This document shows, in pieces, positions 33,582 to 43,059 of a stretch of 64,000 nt of DNA. The notes under the pieces are model-generated. The model was not told where the DNA came from and searched no databases. It saw only the letters and a list, made by a program, of their open reading frames with translations. Origin of the DNA: a virus; the IMG/VR virus record IMGVR_UViG_3300024264_000013, positions 1 through 64,000 of that record, one strand, 5' to 3'. The position numbers were made by a program, and so were the translations under genes. The number at the start of each line of letters is the position of its first letter. The first letter of the stretch is position 1.

Positions 33582-36500
33582 ATGGCAGAATTTAAACTAG
33601 GTAGAATCAGATTTATTTGGAAAGACGAATGGTCTGAAGCAACCACTTACTACAAAGACGATGTAGTGCGTTACGGTGGTAAGACATTTATGTGTGTAGT
33701 AGGACACATTTCGCAAACTGACTTTATGTTGGATCTAAACGATTCTACAGCAAAGTGGCAACAATTTGCAGATGGTCAGACTTGGAGAGGCGATTGGGCA
33801 ACAGGCACTGTTTACAAAATTAACGATATTGTAAAATATGGTGGACAACTTTATATTGCAAACACAGGACATATTTCAGACGCTAGTGCCATTGGCGGAT
33901 TGGAAAGTAATCTAGGTGATGATAGTACTGCGGCATATTGGGATTTATTTGGTGAAGGATTTGATTACAAAGGTGACTGGGCTATTAATACAAGATACAA
34001 ACTTAATGATATTGTAAAATATGGATCAAGAGTTTATATTTGTACAGGGTATCATGTTAGTGCGCCAAACACAACCTCAGGTTTAGAACTAAATCAATCT
34101 AAGTGGGATATTATTAGTAACGGTTTTGATTGGAAAACAGACTGGGCTATAGGAGTTCGTTATAGAATTGGAGATTTAGTTAAGTATGGTGGACAAGTTT
34201 ATTCTTGTAATACTGGACATACTTCAGCGGCAACGACTGTTCTTGGTCTTGAAGCCGATCAAGCAAAATGGGATTACTTCCATAAAGGTATTGAATACTT
34301 AGGTGAATGGGCAAGTGCTTATAGATATAAAATTAACGATGTTGTAAAAGATTCAGGCGGACTTTGGATTTGTACAACGTATCATACATCAAGTGTTGCA
34401 GTAGACTTAAGATCAGACGAAGCAAACTGGGCACAGTTTATTCCAGGATTAGAATTTGAAGATAGTTGGGGACCATACTCACCATACCAACCAGGTGACA
34501 TTGTTACTTATGGTGGTTATACTTATGTTGCAAAAACAAATAACTCAGAGAAAAAACCAAGCGAAGCACCAAACGATTGGGACGTATTTGCAACTGGCTT
34601 TAACTTAAGAGGCGACTACGGTGATGACTCTGCAAGTCAAGATTACTTAACAGGTGATGTTGTTAGAGTTGGTGGTTATACTTACCTTGCTATTACAAAT
34701 TCAAATGGTGTTCGTCCACCAAACACAACATATTGGGAAAAGTTAAACGAAGGTGCTAACTGGAGAAACACTTGGACTGACGCAACATATTATGACTTAG
34801 GTGATACAGTTCAACAAGGTGTTAACAGTTACATTGCAGTACAATCACATACATCAAGTAATTCAGTAAATGATCCAGCAACTGATACAGCAGGAGCATT
34901 TTGGAACTTCTTTAGTGGTGGTGCTGAATCTGGAAACTTAACAACTACAGGTGATATTGTTTATTACGGTGGTTCAGGACCTGCAAGATTACCAGTTGGT
35001 AAACCGGGTCAAGTATTAAAAGTTAATGATGCGGCAACTGCTCCTGAATGGACATACTTTGGTCAAATTAACCATGTATGGTATGTTGATACAGGCGCTG
35101 GTGTAGATGCTCCGGCTCCAGATAGAGGTATTACATTAGATAGACCATTTAAAAGTGTACGTTATGCTACAGAACAAATTAGAGACGGTGGTGTGAATCA
35201 GCCAGATCGTATTTTAATTGAAGCAAATAGATCATTCTTACAAGCAGAAGTTACAGAATGGATTGATTATCAAATTGCAAATGCAATTTCGCCATTCACA
35301 GGTTCATTCTCATATGATAAGGCAAAATGTTTAAGAGACACAGGACAAATTATTGATGCAGTTGCTTGGGATTTATCACACGGTGGTAATGTTAGATCAA
35401 GATTAGCGGCGCTGTCATATTTCCAACCAGGCGGTGCAAGTTACATTTCAGGACAAACAGGTGAAACTGTTGCGGCAATTAATTACTTAAAAAGTATTAT
35501 GCCAAACATCCTTGCAAAAACAGATCCAGCGGCAAATTATCAAACACTAAACAGTGTTGGTACACCAATTACACAACAAAAATTAACAGCATATGGTGAA
35601 ACAGAAGGAGCAATCACAACTATTAATGGATTGATTCCAATTATTACAGATGCAATTACAGCAGGAGTTATAACAGGTATTCCAGCAGAACTACATGCAC
35701 AAAAAACAATATTTGTAAAAACTGGAGAATATCAAGAAGTACTTCCAATTATTATTCCGGAAGATACAGCAGTTGTTGGTGACGAATTGCGTTCAACAAG
35801 AATTTCGCCTGCACCAAGTTTAACTGATGCGGCTGATGTTGCAAAAAGTATTGCGGCACTAACAAGAGTAAGTGCAGTAGTAAGTAACATTATACAAAAC
35901 GTAGCAATTACAAAATCTACAGGCAATACTGATACACAAGTAACTACAAGACCAGCAGGTAGTGCTAGTGCAGGTACAGCAACAGAAAACTTATTTAGAG
36001 AAATTTACGACTACATTGATTGGGGAATTAATGGTGCTTCGGGAGATAGTACAGAGCCTACAAACAGAGGAGTAAACGATCCAGAAACATCAACAGGTTA
36101 CACATACGCAGTAGAAACATTAGAAGCAAATAGAGATTTTATTATTGCAGAAGTACACGCTTATATTGCATTAACTTATCCAAGTTATACATATACACTA
36201 GCGGCTTGTGCAAGAGATATGAATGCATATATTGATGCTGTCAAACATGATTTAATTTACTCAGGTAATTATAGATCATTATTAGCGGCAAAATATTATG
36301 TACACTCAGTAGAAGGTTGTTTATTAAAAGACATGTTCTATGCACGTAATGGTACAGGTGTAAGAAACTGTACTCTTACAGGATTAACAGGAACACTAAG
36401 TGGTGCAAATGCATACGGAACTAAACGTCCAACATCAGGTGCTTACGTTTCACTAGATCCAGGTTGGGGACCAGCACATAAAGATGCTTGGATCACTAAT

Positions 36501-38657
36501 AAATCACCTTATGTACAAAACGTAACTACATTTGGTACAGCATGTATCGGATTAAAAGTTGACGGTGACTTACATGACGGTGGTAACGATTCAATTGTTG
36601 CTAACGACTTTACACAAATTTTAAGTGACGGTATTGGTTACTGGGTTACAAACTTAGGTAGATCAGAACTTGTATCAGTGTTTACATACTACAACCACAT
36701 TGGTTACCTTGCAGAAAACGGTGGTAAGATTCGTGCTACAAACGGCAACAACTCTTACGGTGATTTTGGATCAGTTGCAGAAGGCATTGACTCTACAGAA
36801 ACTCCAGTATTAGGTGAAGTTGATAACCAACAACTAGAAGCACAAATTGCAAATGTTGTTACAGATGGTGCAAATGAAATACTACAATTAGAATACGGAA
36901 ATGCAGGTACAGGATATACTACAGAAGCAACAAGTGCAATCCTTACAGTTGACACAATTATTAACAATGACCCAGACAGAACTACTGGTACATACAAAGG
37001 TATTACAGGTTCAACTTCAGGAAGTGGAACTGGACAAGAATTTGACATTCAAGTAACAGCAGTTGGCGGTGTTGAAGTTACAGTAATCAAAGGTGGTACT
37101 GGACATGCTCCAAATGATGTTATTACAATTAGTGATTCATTAGTTGGTGGTGGCGGAGCCGCAGATGTAACATTCCAAATTGATACAATTGGCGCGGCAA
37201 CAAGATATTCACTACAAGGTGAAGGATTTGGAGCGGCAGTTGATACAGTAACAGTTACAAACGGTGCAGTATTTGAAGTACAGTTAGAAGAAGATTCAAC
37301 TGTTTATGGTGGTGATGGCTTTGTTACTATTGCCTCAAATGCACAGTCTGGTAATGCTACACAAATTACACTAGCGGCAACAGATGTTAATCCAACTGGT
37401 ACATATAATGGTATGATGATTTATATTGTAAGTGGACTAGGTGCAGGACAATTTGGTGTTATTGGATCATATGATGCGTCAACAAAAATTGCAACTATTA
37501 CAAAAGAATCAAATGGTAGTGCAGGATTTGAACATATTAAAGGCTCTGCAATAGCAAGTACACTTGATGCTACATCATCATATGACATTACTCCAAGAGT
37601 GATATTCAGTGCACCAGCAAGTGGTACACGAGCAAGAGGTAGATGTAGAGTAGCAGACGAAAAAGTTGTTGAAGTTAAAATTATTACTCCAGGTAGCGGG
37701 TATACTAGTCCGCCATCAATGACATTAATTGATCCAAGTCATACTATTGAAGTTCCACATACAGTAAGAATTGGTAACGGAGTACTAGGACAACCAACAT
37801 ACTCAAATAGAGGTACAGGGTTTATTACAGCAAGTGCTGAAGTTGTTGGTGATGGTCTTGCAGATATTAGACAACTTGGTACAAAAATTAGAGTTGATGG
37901 ACTTGATAGCATTCCACAAAAAGGTGCTAACGTTGAATTTGCAAGTTTGCCGAATAGATGGTTTAAACTTGTAAGTATTACTAACTTATTAGGTATTGGT
38001 CCATATAGTGCATTACTACAGATTAGTCCTGCATTAGAAGCAGACGAAAGACCACCTCATACAGATGCAATTACAATTAGACGTAGATATTCACAAGTAC
38101 GTTTAACAGGACACGATTTCCTAGATATTGGTACAGGTAACTTTAGTAATACAAACTACCCAGGTGAACCATTAACAGCACCAGAGCCACTATACGAAAC
38201 AAATGATTTTGGTGGAGGAAGAGTGTTCTACACAAGTACTGACCAAGATGGTAACTTTAGAGTTGGTGGATTGTTTAACGTTGAACAGGCAACAGGTATT
38301 GCTACACTAAACGTTGAAGCATTTAATATCTCAGGATTAAACGAACTACAACTTGGTAGTGTTGCACTTGGTGGTGCAGGAGCAGTTATCACAGAATTTA
38401 GTACAGATGGTACATTTAGTGCTGATAGTGATAATGTTGTTCCAACACAAAAAGCAATTAAAACGTATATTACATCACAAATTGGTGGTGGTGTTGCTAC
38501 ACTAAACGTTAACAGTGTAACAGCAGGTACAGTTGAGATTACGCAAAATCAAATATCAACTACCGACGGCGGTAAGATAAATATACTTAACGCAGTAAAC
38601 TTTAAAGGTGGAATAGACGGTGCTCCTGTAGCATTAAGTATGTTCCTAAATAATTAA
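33582..38657 (+). CDS. Giant fibre paralogue with eight CBM-like repeats, 1691 aa
   Basis: Paralogue of the preceding fibre. Residues 1-~450 hold eight W...Y..xDxVxYGGxxY units (WRGDWATGTVYKINDIVKYG and others). A beta-helix-like region starts near 500 (VWYVDTGAGVDAPAPDRGIT) and is interrupted by two helical modules (NRSFLQAEVTEWIDYQIANA; AKCLRDTGQIIDAVAWDLSH; later NRDFIIAEVHAYIAL). The Asp-box propeller of the paralogue is absent, replaced by other beta domains (AGTGYTTEATSAILTV; VTVIKGGTGHAPNDVITISD). The C-terminus matches the paralogue (RLTGHDFLDIGTGNFSNTNY). Probably a glycan-binding fibre. Confidence 0.87.
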   Translation: MAEFKLGRIRFIWKDEWSEATTYYKDDVVRYGGKTFMCVVGHISQTDFMLDLNDSTAKWQQFADGQTWRGDWATGTVYKINDIVKYGGQLYIANTGHISDASAIGGLESNLGDDSTAAYWDLFGEGFDYKGDWAINTRYKLNDIVKYGSRVYICTGYHVSAPNTTSGLELNQSKWDIISNGFDWKTDWAIGVRYRIGDLVKYGGQVYSCNTGHTSAATTVLGLEADQAKWDYFHKGIEYLGEWASAYRYKINDVVKDSGGLWICTTYHTSSVAVDLRSDEANWAQFIPGLEFEDSWGPYSPYQPGDIVTYGGYTYVAKTNNSEKKPSEAPNDWDVFATGFNLRGDYGDDSASQDYLTGDVVRVGGYTYLAITNSNGVRPPNTTYWEKLNEGANWRNTWTDATYYDLGDTVQQGVNSYIAVQSHTSSNSVNDPATDTAGAFWNFFSGGAESGNLTTTGDIVYYGGSGPARLPVGKPGQVLKVNDAATAPEWTYFGQINHVWYVDTGAGVDAPAPDRGITLDRPFKSVRYATEQIRDGGVNQPDRILIEANRSFLQAEVTEWIDYQIANAISPFTGSFSYDKAKCLRDTGQIIDAVAWDLSHGGNVRSRLAALSYFQPGGASYISGQTGETVAAINYLKSIMPNILAKTDPAANYQTLNSVGTPITQQKLTAYGETEGAITTINGLIPIITDAITAGVITGIPAELHAQKTIFVKTGEYQEVLPIIIPEDTAVVGDELRSTRISPAPSLTDAADVAKSIAALTRVSAVVSNIIQNVAITKSTGNTDTQVTTRPAGSASAGTATENLFREIYDYIDWGINGASGDSTEPTNRGVNDPETSTGYTYAVETLEANRDFIIAEVHAYIALTYPSYTYTLAACARDMNAYIDAVKHDLIYSGNYRSLLAAKYYVHSVEGCLLKDMFYARNGTGVRNCTLTGLTGTLSGANAYGTKRPTSGAYVSLDPGWGPAHKDAWITNKSPYVQNVTTFGTACIGLKVDGDLHDGGNDSIVANDFTQILSDGIGYWVTNLGRSELVSVFTYYNHIGYLAENGGKIRATNGNNSYGDFGSVAEGIDSTETPVLGEVDNQQLEAQIANVVTDGANEILQLEYGNAGTGYTTEATSAILTVDTIINNDPDRTTGTYKGITGSTSGSGTGQEFDIQVTAVGGVEVTVIKGGTGHAPNDVITISDSLVGGGGAADVTFQIDTIGAATRYSLQGEGFGAAVDTVTVTNGAVFEVQLEEDSTVYGGDGFVTIASNAQSGNATQITLAATDVNPTGTYNGMMIYIVSGLGAGQFGVIGSYDASTKIATITKESNGSAGFEHIKGSAIASTLDATSSYDITPRVIFSAPASGTRARGRCRVADEKVVEVKIITPGSGYTSPPSMTLIDPSHTIEVPHTVRIGNGVLGQPTYSNRGTGFITASAEVVGDGLADIRQLGTKIRVDGLDSIPQKGANVEFASLPNRWFKLVSITNLLGIGPYSALLQISPALEADERPPHTDAITIRRRYSQVRLTGHDFLDIGTGNFSNTNYPGEPLTAPEPLYETNDFGGGRVFYTSTDQDGNFRVGGLFNVEQATGIATLNVEAFNISGLNELQLGSVALGGAGAVITEFSTDGTFSADSDNVVPTQKAIKTYITSQIGGGVATLNVNSVTAGTVEITQNQISTTDGGKINILNAVNFKGGIDGAPVALSMFLNN

Positions 38658-38669
38658 CGGAGAAACAAA

Positions 38670-38990
38670 ATGGCAACAGGAAGAATAGGCGCATCAGATT
38701 TGAGTGTGGGAGCAAATACTACAGTATATGAATGCCCTACAGATAACTATGCGGTTGTAAGTTTAAATATTTGCAACAGAGGAAACCAAGCAACGTCAAT
38801 TAGAATTGCTGTTGCTGATCTGGCTACACCAACAGTAGGCGAGTACATTGAATATGAAGTAGAAGTACTATCAAAAGGTGTATTAGAAAGAACTGGAATA
38901 GTTTTAGCCGCAGGGCAAAAAATTGTATGTTACGCCTCAGGTGCTAACATTTCAGCAGTCGCTATGGGCATTGAAACGTCTACGGCATAA
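38670..38990 (+). CDS. Small beta-rich fibre-region protein, 106 aa
   Basis: Starts MATGRIGASDLSVGANTTVY, followed by ECPTDNYAVVSLNICNRGNQ, then GVLERTGIVLAAGQKIVCYA. The layout matches the 15760 and 27563 proteins (V-strand, N-containing strand, late I-x-L-x-x-G-x-K strand), so it is probably the third member of that small family. No enzymatic motif. AACGGAGAA ribosome site. A late promoter overlaps its stop codon. Confidence 0.7.
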   Translation: MATGRIGASDLSVGANTTVYECPTDNYAVVSLNICNRGNQATSIRIAVADLATPTVGEYIEYEVEVLSKGVLERTGIVLAAGQKIVCYASGANISAVAMGIETSTA

Positions 38991-38994
38991 ATAC
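38987..38994 (+). promoter_or_regulatory. Late promoter ATAAATAC
   Basis: GGCATAAATACATAGGAGAAGG overlaps the preceding stop and places AGGAG shortly before the ATG at 39014. Confidence 0.55.
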
Positions 38995-39013
38995 ATAGGA
39001 GAAGGATAAAACC

Positions 39014-39346
39014 ATGGGAAGATATATAACAACTACAGGTACTGCTGGTGTTACTAGTCGAGAAATTAGTACAACTTTTAGTGCCACGGTAAACGATAGA
39101 ATATTAGCAAATACTGCTAGTAGTGCTTACACTGTTACTTTACCGACGAATGCTTCATTGTTAGTAAATGATACAATACAAATTATTGATATTTCAAACA
39201 ATGCGGCAAGTAATAATCTTACTGTTGGTAGAAACGGTAGTTTAATTAACGGTTCAGCAGAAAACTTAGTCATTGACGTAAGTGGTGCGATCGTTACATT
39301 AATTTACACAGGGTCTACTTACGGTTGGGTCGTTGGCTCGGTATAA
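39014..39346 (+). CDS. Small beta-strand fibre-type protein, 110 aa
   Basis: A short all-beta protein (MGRYITTTGTAGVTSREIST; AYTVTLPTNASLLVNDTIQI; LTVGRNGSLINGSAENLVI). The alternating Thr/Val/Asn pattern is that of a beta-prism or triple beta-helix fibre piece. Its C-terminus IYTGSTYGWVVGSV is typical of phage fibre head domains. It immediately precedes two cysteine-rich proteins and is presumably co-expressed with them. Exact role unknown. Confidence 0.7.
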   Translation: MGRYITTTGTAGVTSREISTTFSATVNDRILANTASSAYTVTLPTNASLLVNDTIQIIDISNNAASNNLTVGRNGSLINGSAENLVIDVSGAIVTLIYTGSTYGWVVGSV

Positions 39347-39358
39347 TAGGGGAAACAG

Positions 39359-40315
39359 ATGGCATCATTAGAAGCATTAATCAAAGCGAAACAGCCTCAG
39401 TCTGAAGAAGAAAATCTAGAATCAGGCAGACTGTATAGTTTTTCAGAAGGAAATACTTACACAAAGTTTTGTAAGTGTTCATGTTGGTGCCCACAAGGTA
39501 ACGGTACAGCAGTAATTGAAGTTTGGGGCGCAGGCGGCTCAGGCGCAAAAATGTGTTGCTGTGGTAACGGATTACCAGGTAACTCAGGATCTTATTCAAA
39601 AACAACAAAAGTAATGACTCCATCAGATTACATGTACGGTTGTACAGGGTTTGCATGTGGTAATTCAGACGCACTATGTTTTAGAGGTTGCTCAGAACCA
39701 ACAATGGTTTGTATGGTAGCGGCGTCAGGAAACAGTTGTATGTGTGCAAGAGGCGGTAAAGGTGGCGTAAGTTACTGTTCAACAGGTACATCAATGTACT
39801 GTTGTTTTAGAGCAGGCGGATTTTGTCATACTAACACAGGACCAAACTGCGGTACAATTTGTAACCAATGTTCAGGACAGTGGGACGCTATTGCATATGG
39901 CGGTGACGTAAACAGATGCGGAAATATTTCATGTATGGGCTTTCATGGTTGCTATCCAGCATGTGTATGTTTATTTAGAGGCATGGTAGCATTTCCTCCA
40001 GGTATGATTACAGAGTGCGGTGGAATTGTACAGTACGGTATGTCAGATGATTCAGCACACTCACGTTGGTCAGGTATGGGTCAGTTTGAAGCAAATGCTA
40101 TGATTAATGGCGCAGGTAGATCACCAGGTGAAGGATTAACATGGAAAGCATGTTACCAAGGTGATACAAGTTGCGGTTGTTATAATACTAACGGTTGTCA
40201 AAGTACTTTACCATATGGCGTTGGAGGTCCAGGACCTCAACCTTGTCCAGGTGTGAGAGATCACGCAACACGTGGTGGTATGGGTGCAATTAGAATTAAG
40301 TTTATAGAAAGTTAA
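39359..40315 (+). CDS. Cysteine-rich glycine-rich adhesin-like protein, copy 2, 318 aa
   Basis: Paralogue of the 16621 product, of identical length, with about 32 cysteines. Shared blocks: VIEVWGAGGSGAKMCCCGN, LPGNSGSYSK, CFRGCSEPTMVC, CSTGTSMYCCFRAGGFC, GPNCGTICNQC, HSRWSGMG, and the end GVRDHATRGGMGAIRIKFIE. Cysteine positions are mostly conserved among the copies, so they are probably structural (disulphides or metal). The N-terminal helix-like 30 residues (ALIKAKQPQSEEENLESGRL) may anchor it to a fibre. It is followed 16 bp later by copy 3. Confidence 0.75.
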   Translation: MASLEALIKAKQPQSEEENLESGRLYSFSEGNTYTKFCKCSCWCPQGNGTAVIEVWGAGGSGAKMCCCGNGLPGNSGSYSKTTKVMTPSDYMYGCTGFACGNSDALCFRGCSEPTMVCMVAASGNSCMCARGGKGGVSYCSTGTSMYCCFRAGGFCHTNTGPNCGTICNQCSGQWDAIAYGGDVNRCGNISCMGFHGCYPACVCLFRGMVAFPPGMITECGGIVQYGMSDDSAHSRWSGMGQFEANAMINGAGRSPGEGLTWKACYQGDTSCGCYNTNGCQSTLPYGVGGPGPQPCPGVRDHATRGGMGAIRIKFIES

Positions 40316-40331
40316 GGAACAGGAGTAATTT

Positions 40332-41288
40332 ATGGCAGGATTAAGAGCAATATTAGAAAGTAGGTCGACGCCGTTCGCAGAGGATAACCTTGAAAAAGGC
40401 AAATTGTGGGCTTACTCGACTGTTGCTACATATTCAACCTATCCAGGTTGCTTTTGTTGGATTTCACCAGGTACAGGTACAGTAGAACTTGAAGTCTGGG
40501 GAGCAGGTGGCGGCGGTTCTAGAATGTGTTGTTGTTCAGCAACAATATCAGGAAACTCTGGAGCGTACAGTAAAAGAAGTATTTCAGTGGCAACAAATTG
40601 TTACATATGTGGACACGCAGGTAAAAGTTGTCGAAACGGTAGCCTTTGTCATAGAGGGTGTTCAGAACCAGGCGAAGTATGTTGGACAGGCAACAGTGGC
40701 AATAACGGCTGTATGTGTGCTCAAGGTGGTTGGAGTGGTGCTAGTTGGTGTACAACTGGTACAGCACGTTGGTGTTGTTTTGCCGCTAACAACTGGTGTA
40801 AAACACAATATTCAGGGTATTGCGGTATTATTTGTAATGCTTGTAACAATAGTTGGAAAAACCAAGCATATGGTGGCACAACTAACTGTGAAGGTGTAAA
40901 GAGTTGTGTTACGTTTTGGCATTGTTATCCAAACTGTAACTGTTCAACTATTCATCACACTGCGTTGCCAGCAGGTATGTTTAGTACATGCGGAGGCGTA
41001 GCATCGTATAGTTTAGATGATGATAACGGTCACGGTAGATGGTCCGGAAATGCTTTAAATGGATACCAAAATTCACTAAATAGTTTGTCAAGAATGCCAG
41101 GTGGTGGTACATATTGGTCACAATGTTGGAACGGAGTTCGAGCATGTGGTTGTTATGACACACAAGGGTGTTCAATGTTTGTTCCACACGGTTCAGGTGG
41201 TCCAGCGGCAACACCGTGTTCGGGAGTTAGAGACAATGGATGGGCCGGCGGAGACGCATTAATTAAAATTAAATACATAGAAAGTTAA
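40332..41288 (+). CDS. Cysteine-rich glycine-rich adhesin-like protein, copy 3, 318 aa
   Basis: Third paralogue, again 318 residues, with about 31 cysteines. Key blocks: LEVWGAGGGGSRMCCCSA, ISGNSGAYSKRS, CHRGCSEPGEVC, TARWCCFAANNWC, YCGIICNAC, HGRWSGNA, GVRDNGWAGGDALIKIKYIE. This copy is richer in Trp (for example GASWC, TARWCC, NSWKNQ), which would suit a sugar-binding surface. Copies 2 and 3 are adjacent and copy 1 is 23 kb away, so at least one dispersed duplication occurred. Function as tip adhesin is inferred. Confidence 0.75.
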   Translation: MAGLRAILESRSTPFAEDNLEKGKLWAYSTVATYSTYPGCFCWISPGTGTVELEVWGAGGGGSRMCCCSATISGNSGAYSKRSISVATNCYICGHAGKSCRNGSLCHRGCSEPGEVCWTGNSGNNGCMCAQGGWSGASWCTTGTARWCCFAANNWCKTQYSGYCGIICNACNNSWKNQAYGGTTNCEGVKSCVTFWHCYPNCNCSTIHHTALPAGMFSTCGGVASYSLDDDNGHGRWSGNALNGYQNSLNSLSRMPGGGTYWSQCWNGVRACGCYDTQGCSMFVPHGSGGPAATPCSGVRDNGWAGGDALIKIKYIES

Positions 41289-41301
41289 TGGAGATATAGA
41301 A

Positions 41302-41997
41302 ATGAACAAGACTTTTACAGTAACATATGCAGATGAGCCGTATAAAACGACTACTGCGGATGGAAATACGTTTGAATGTACGTATAACGGTCCTAGATGG
41401 ATTTTAGGACAGGTTGACAGAGATGACGACCAAGTTAGAGAAGCAGGACGTAGTGATGAATCAGCAAGTGACCCAGCAGTAGATCCTACAGGATACGAAC
41501 CTGATGAATATGACTACATCTTATTAGATGCAAATGAAAGCGATGCAATGACTGCTCGTTGTGCATATATGACAGATGATTATACGCATCCAGATGTTGC
41601 TGATTACACAGAAACAGTTACAGATGCTGATGGTACAGAAACTACATTCACTCATGTGTACGAAGGTACAACAGGTATGCTTGCACACATTTATATGGGC
41701 GATAGTTTGTTATACAATCATGAAACGTCAACTTGGACAGATCCAACTTTACGTACTCACAATAATACAAGAGAAGATACGTTAGCAACGTGGGCGGCGC
41801 AAGCGGCAGGTATTAGACGTGCTATATCATCAGACGGTGATGCACACAATAATTTAACTGATGCTGAAAAAACTACACTAGGTAATCATGCTACATGGTT
41901 AGAATCAATTCCAGTAAAATACGCAGGTATTAATCATTGGAAAATTCCTTATCCAGATGCAGTATTACCAAACTTTGTAGATCCAGCAGATCAATAA
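41302..41997 (+). CDS. Fibre-cluster protein of unknown function, 231 aa
   Basis: I do not recognise a family. Residues 1-~160 are acidic and beta-rich (MNKTFTVTYADEPYKTTTAD; AHIYMGDSLLYNHETSTWTD). Residues ~160-200 look helical (EDTLATWAAQAAGIRRAIS). The end is Pro-rich (HWKIPYPDAVLPNFVDPADQ). It is the last gene before a strong terminator, directly after two cysteine-rich adhesin-like genes, so it may be a chaperone or partner for them (inference). GGAGAT ribosome site. Confidence 0.65.
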   Translation: MNKTFTVTYADEPYKTTTADGNTFECTYNGPRWILGQVDRDDDQVREAGRSDESASDPAVDPTGYEPDEYDYILLDANESDAMTARCAYMTDDYTHPDVADYTETVTDADGTETTFTHVYEGTTGMLAHIYMGDSLLYNHETSTWTDPTLRTHNNTREDTLATWAAQAAGIRRAISSDGDAHNNLTDAEKTTLGNHATWLESIPVKYAGINHWKIPYPDAVLPNFVDPADQ

Positions 41998-42023
41998 AAA
42001 CTAAAAATTCTATATCCAATCTT

Positions 42024-42075
42024 AATCGGATTCAACAGTATTTTTTATAACTATTGTTGAGTCCGATTTTTTTTA
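42024..42075 (+). terminator. Strong rho-independent terminator
   Basis: AATCGGATTCAACA (42024-42037) pairs with TGTTGAGTCCGATT (42055-42068), 14 bp with one T-G pair, an AT-rich 17-nt loop, and a following T-run. It closes the fibre transcript before the glycan-modification genes. Confidence 0.93.
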
Positions 42076-42090
42076 TGGAGACAAATATAG

Positions 42091-43059
42091 ATGACTAGAA
42101 GTAAAGCATTTTTTCTAAACGGCGGCGCTGGGCGTATGCTGTGTTCAATCCCTGCACTAGAATTATATGAACAAGAATCAGGTGATAAAGATTTTGTAAT
42201 AGTATGTGAAGGCGGGACTGACATGTTTAAAGGTCATCCTAAATTACATAAACGTGCTTATGATCCTTGGCACAAAAACCTATTTGAAGATATAATAAAA
42301 CATAGACAAGTAGTTAATCCTGAACCATACCAAGTATGGGAATACTACAATCAAGAATGTAGTTTAGCACAAGCATTTGACATTATTCTTAATAATAAAG
42401 GTGTAAGAAAATTAGAAAAACCTTTTTTAAATTTAAGCAAAGATGAAATGCTAGTTGGTAGAAAACTAGTTAACGAAGTTAAAGAAAAACTTAAAAAAGA
42501 TAAAGTGCTAGTATTCCAACCTTTTGGAAGAGGAATTGAAATACTCGATGATACCCCAATTGATGTCACTGCACGTAGTTTTGAATTTAAAGATGTTAAA
42601 GAACTACTTAAAATTTTAGAAAAAGATTATGCTATTGTTATGATGAGTGAAATGAAAATGGAACTTAAAGGCGAAGGTATTAAACAAGAAATAGCAATGC
42701 CCGAAGGATTAAGTCTACGACAATGGGCTGGAATGATTAAATTTTGTGATCACTTTTTGGGTTGCGATAGTGTAGGTCAACATTTATCATATGCTGTTGG
42801 TACAGAAACTACAACAGTAATTGGAGCAACTTATCCAGTTAATGTAAGTTATCCAAATAGTGAAGGTATTAAAATTGTAGATCTTGGAATGACTGAAAGA
42901 GTTTATGACCCTATAAGAATAACTCAAGACGAAACAGTTAATAGATCTAATGAAAAACTTATGCAAATGGATGACCAAATTCGAGATTATGTTATTGGTG
43001 TTGTTAAAAGAGAAATTGACCCTGATTCACCCGAAGATGATGTAGCAGAGAAAAAATGA
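42091..43059 (+). CDS. GT9/heptosyltransferase-like glycosyltransferase, 322 aa
   Basis: The fold resembles ADP-heptose:LPS heptosyltransferases (GT9, GT-B fold). The N-terminal FFLNGGAGRMLCSIPALELY is the glycine loop plus P-A-L motif of that family. The C-terminal domain contains SLRQWAGMIKFCDHFLGCDS then VGQHLSYAVGTETTTVIGAT, equivalent to the family's nucleotide-sugar site (D-S-G-x-x-H-x-A...P.v.lfG). It would transfer a sugar, plausibly heptose, to a glycan. It overlaps the next gene by 4 bp (ATGA). The phage also encodes ADP-heptose enzymes at 55077-58705, which supports a heptose donor (inference). Acidic C-terminal tail. Confidence 0.72.
   Translation: MTRSKAFFLNGGAGRMLCSIPALELYEQESGDKDFVIVCEGGTDMFKGHPKLHKRAYDPWHKNLFEDIIKHRQVVNPEPYQVWEYYNQECSLAQAFDIILNNKGVRKLEKPFLNLSKDEMLVGRKLVNEVKEKLKKDKVLVFQPFGRGIEILDDTPIDVTARSFEFKDVKELLKILEKDYAIVMMSEMKMELKGEGIKQEIAMPEGLSLRQWAGMIKFCDHFLGCDSVGQHLSYAVGTETTTVIGATYPVNVSYPNSEGIKIVDLGMTERVYDPIRITQDETVNRSNEKLMQMDDQIRDYVIGVVKREIDPDSPEDDVAEKK

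Noticed and set aside
16621-41288. Cysteine-rich proteins as secreted toxins or metallothioneins
   Set aside because: No signal peptide. The glycine-rich WGAGG framework and fibre-cluster location favour tail-tip adhesins.
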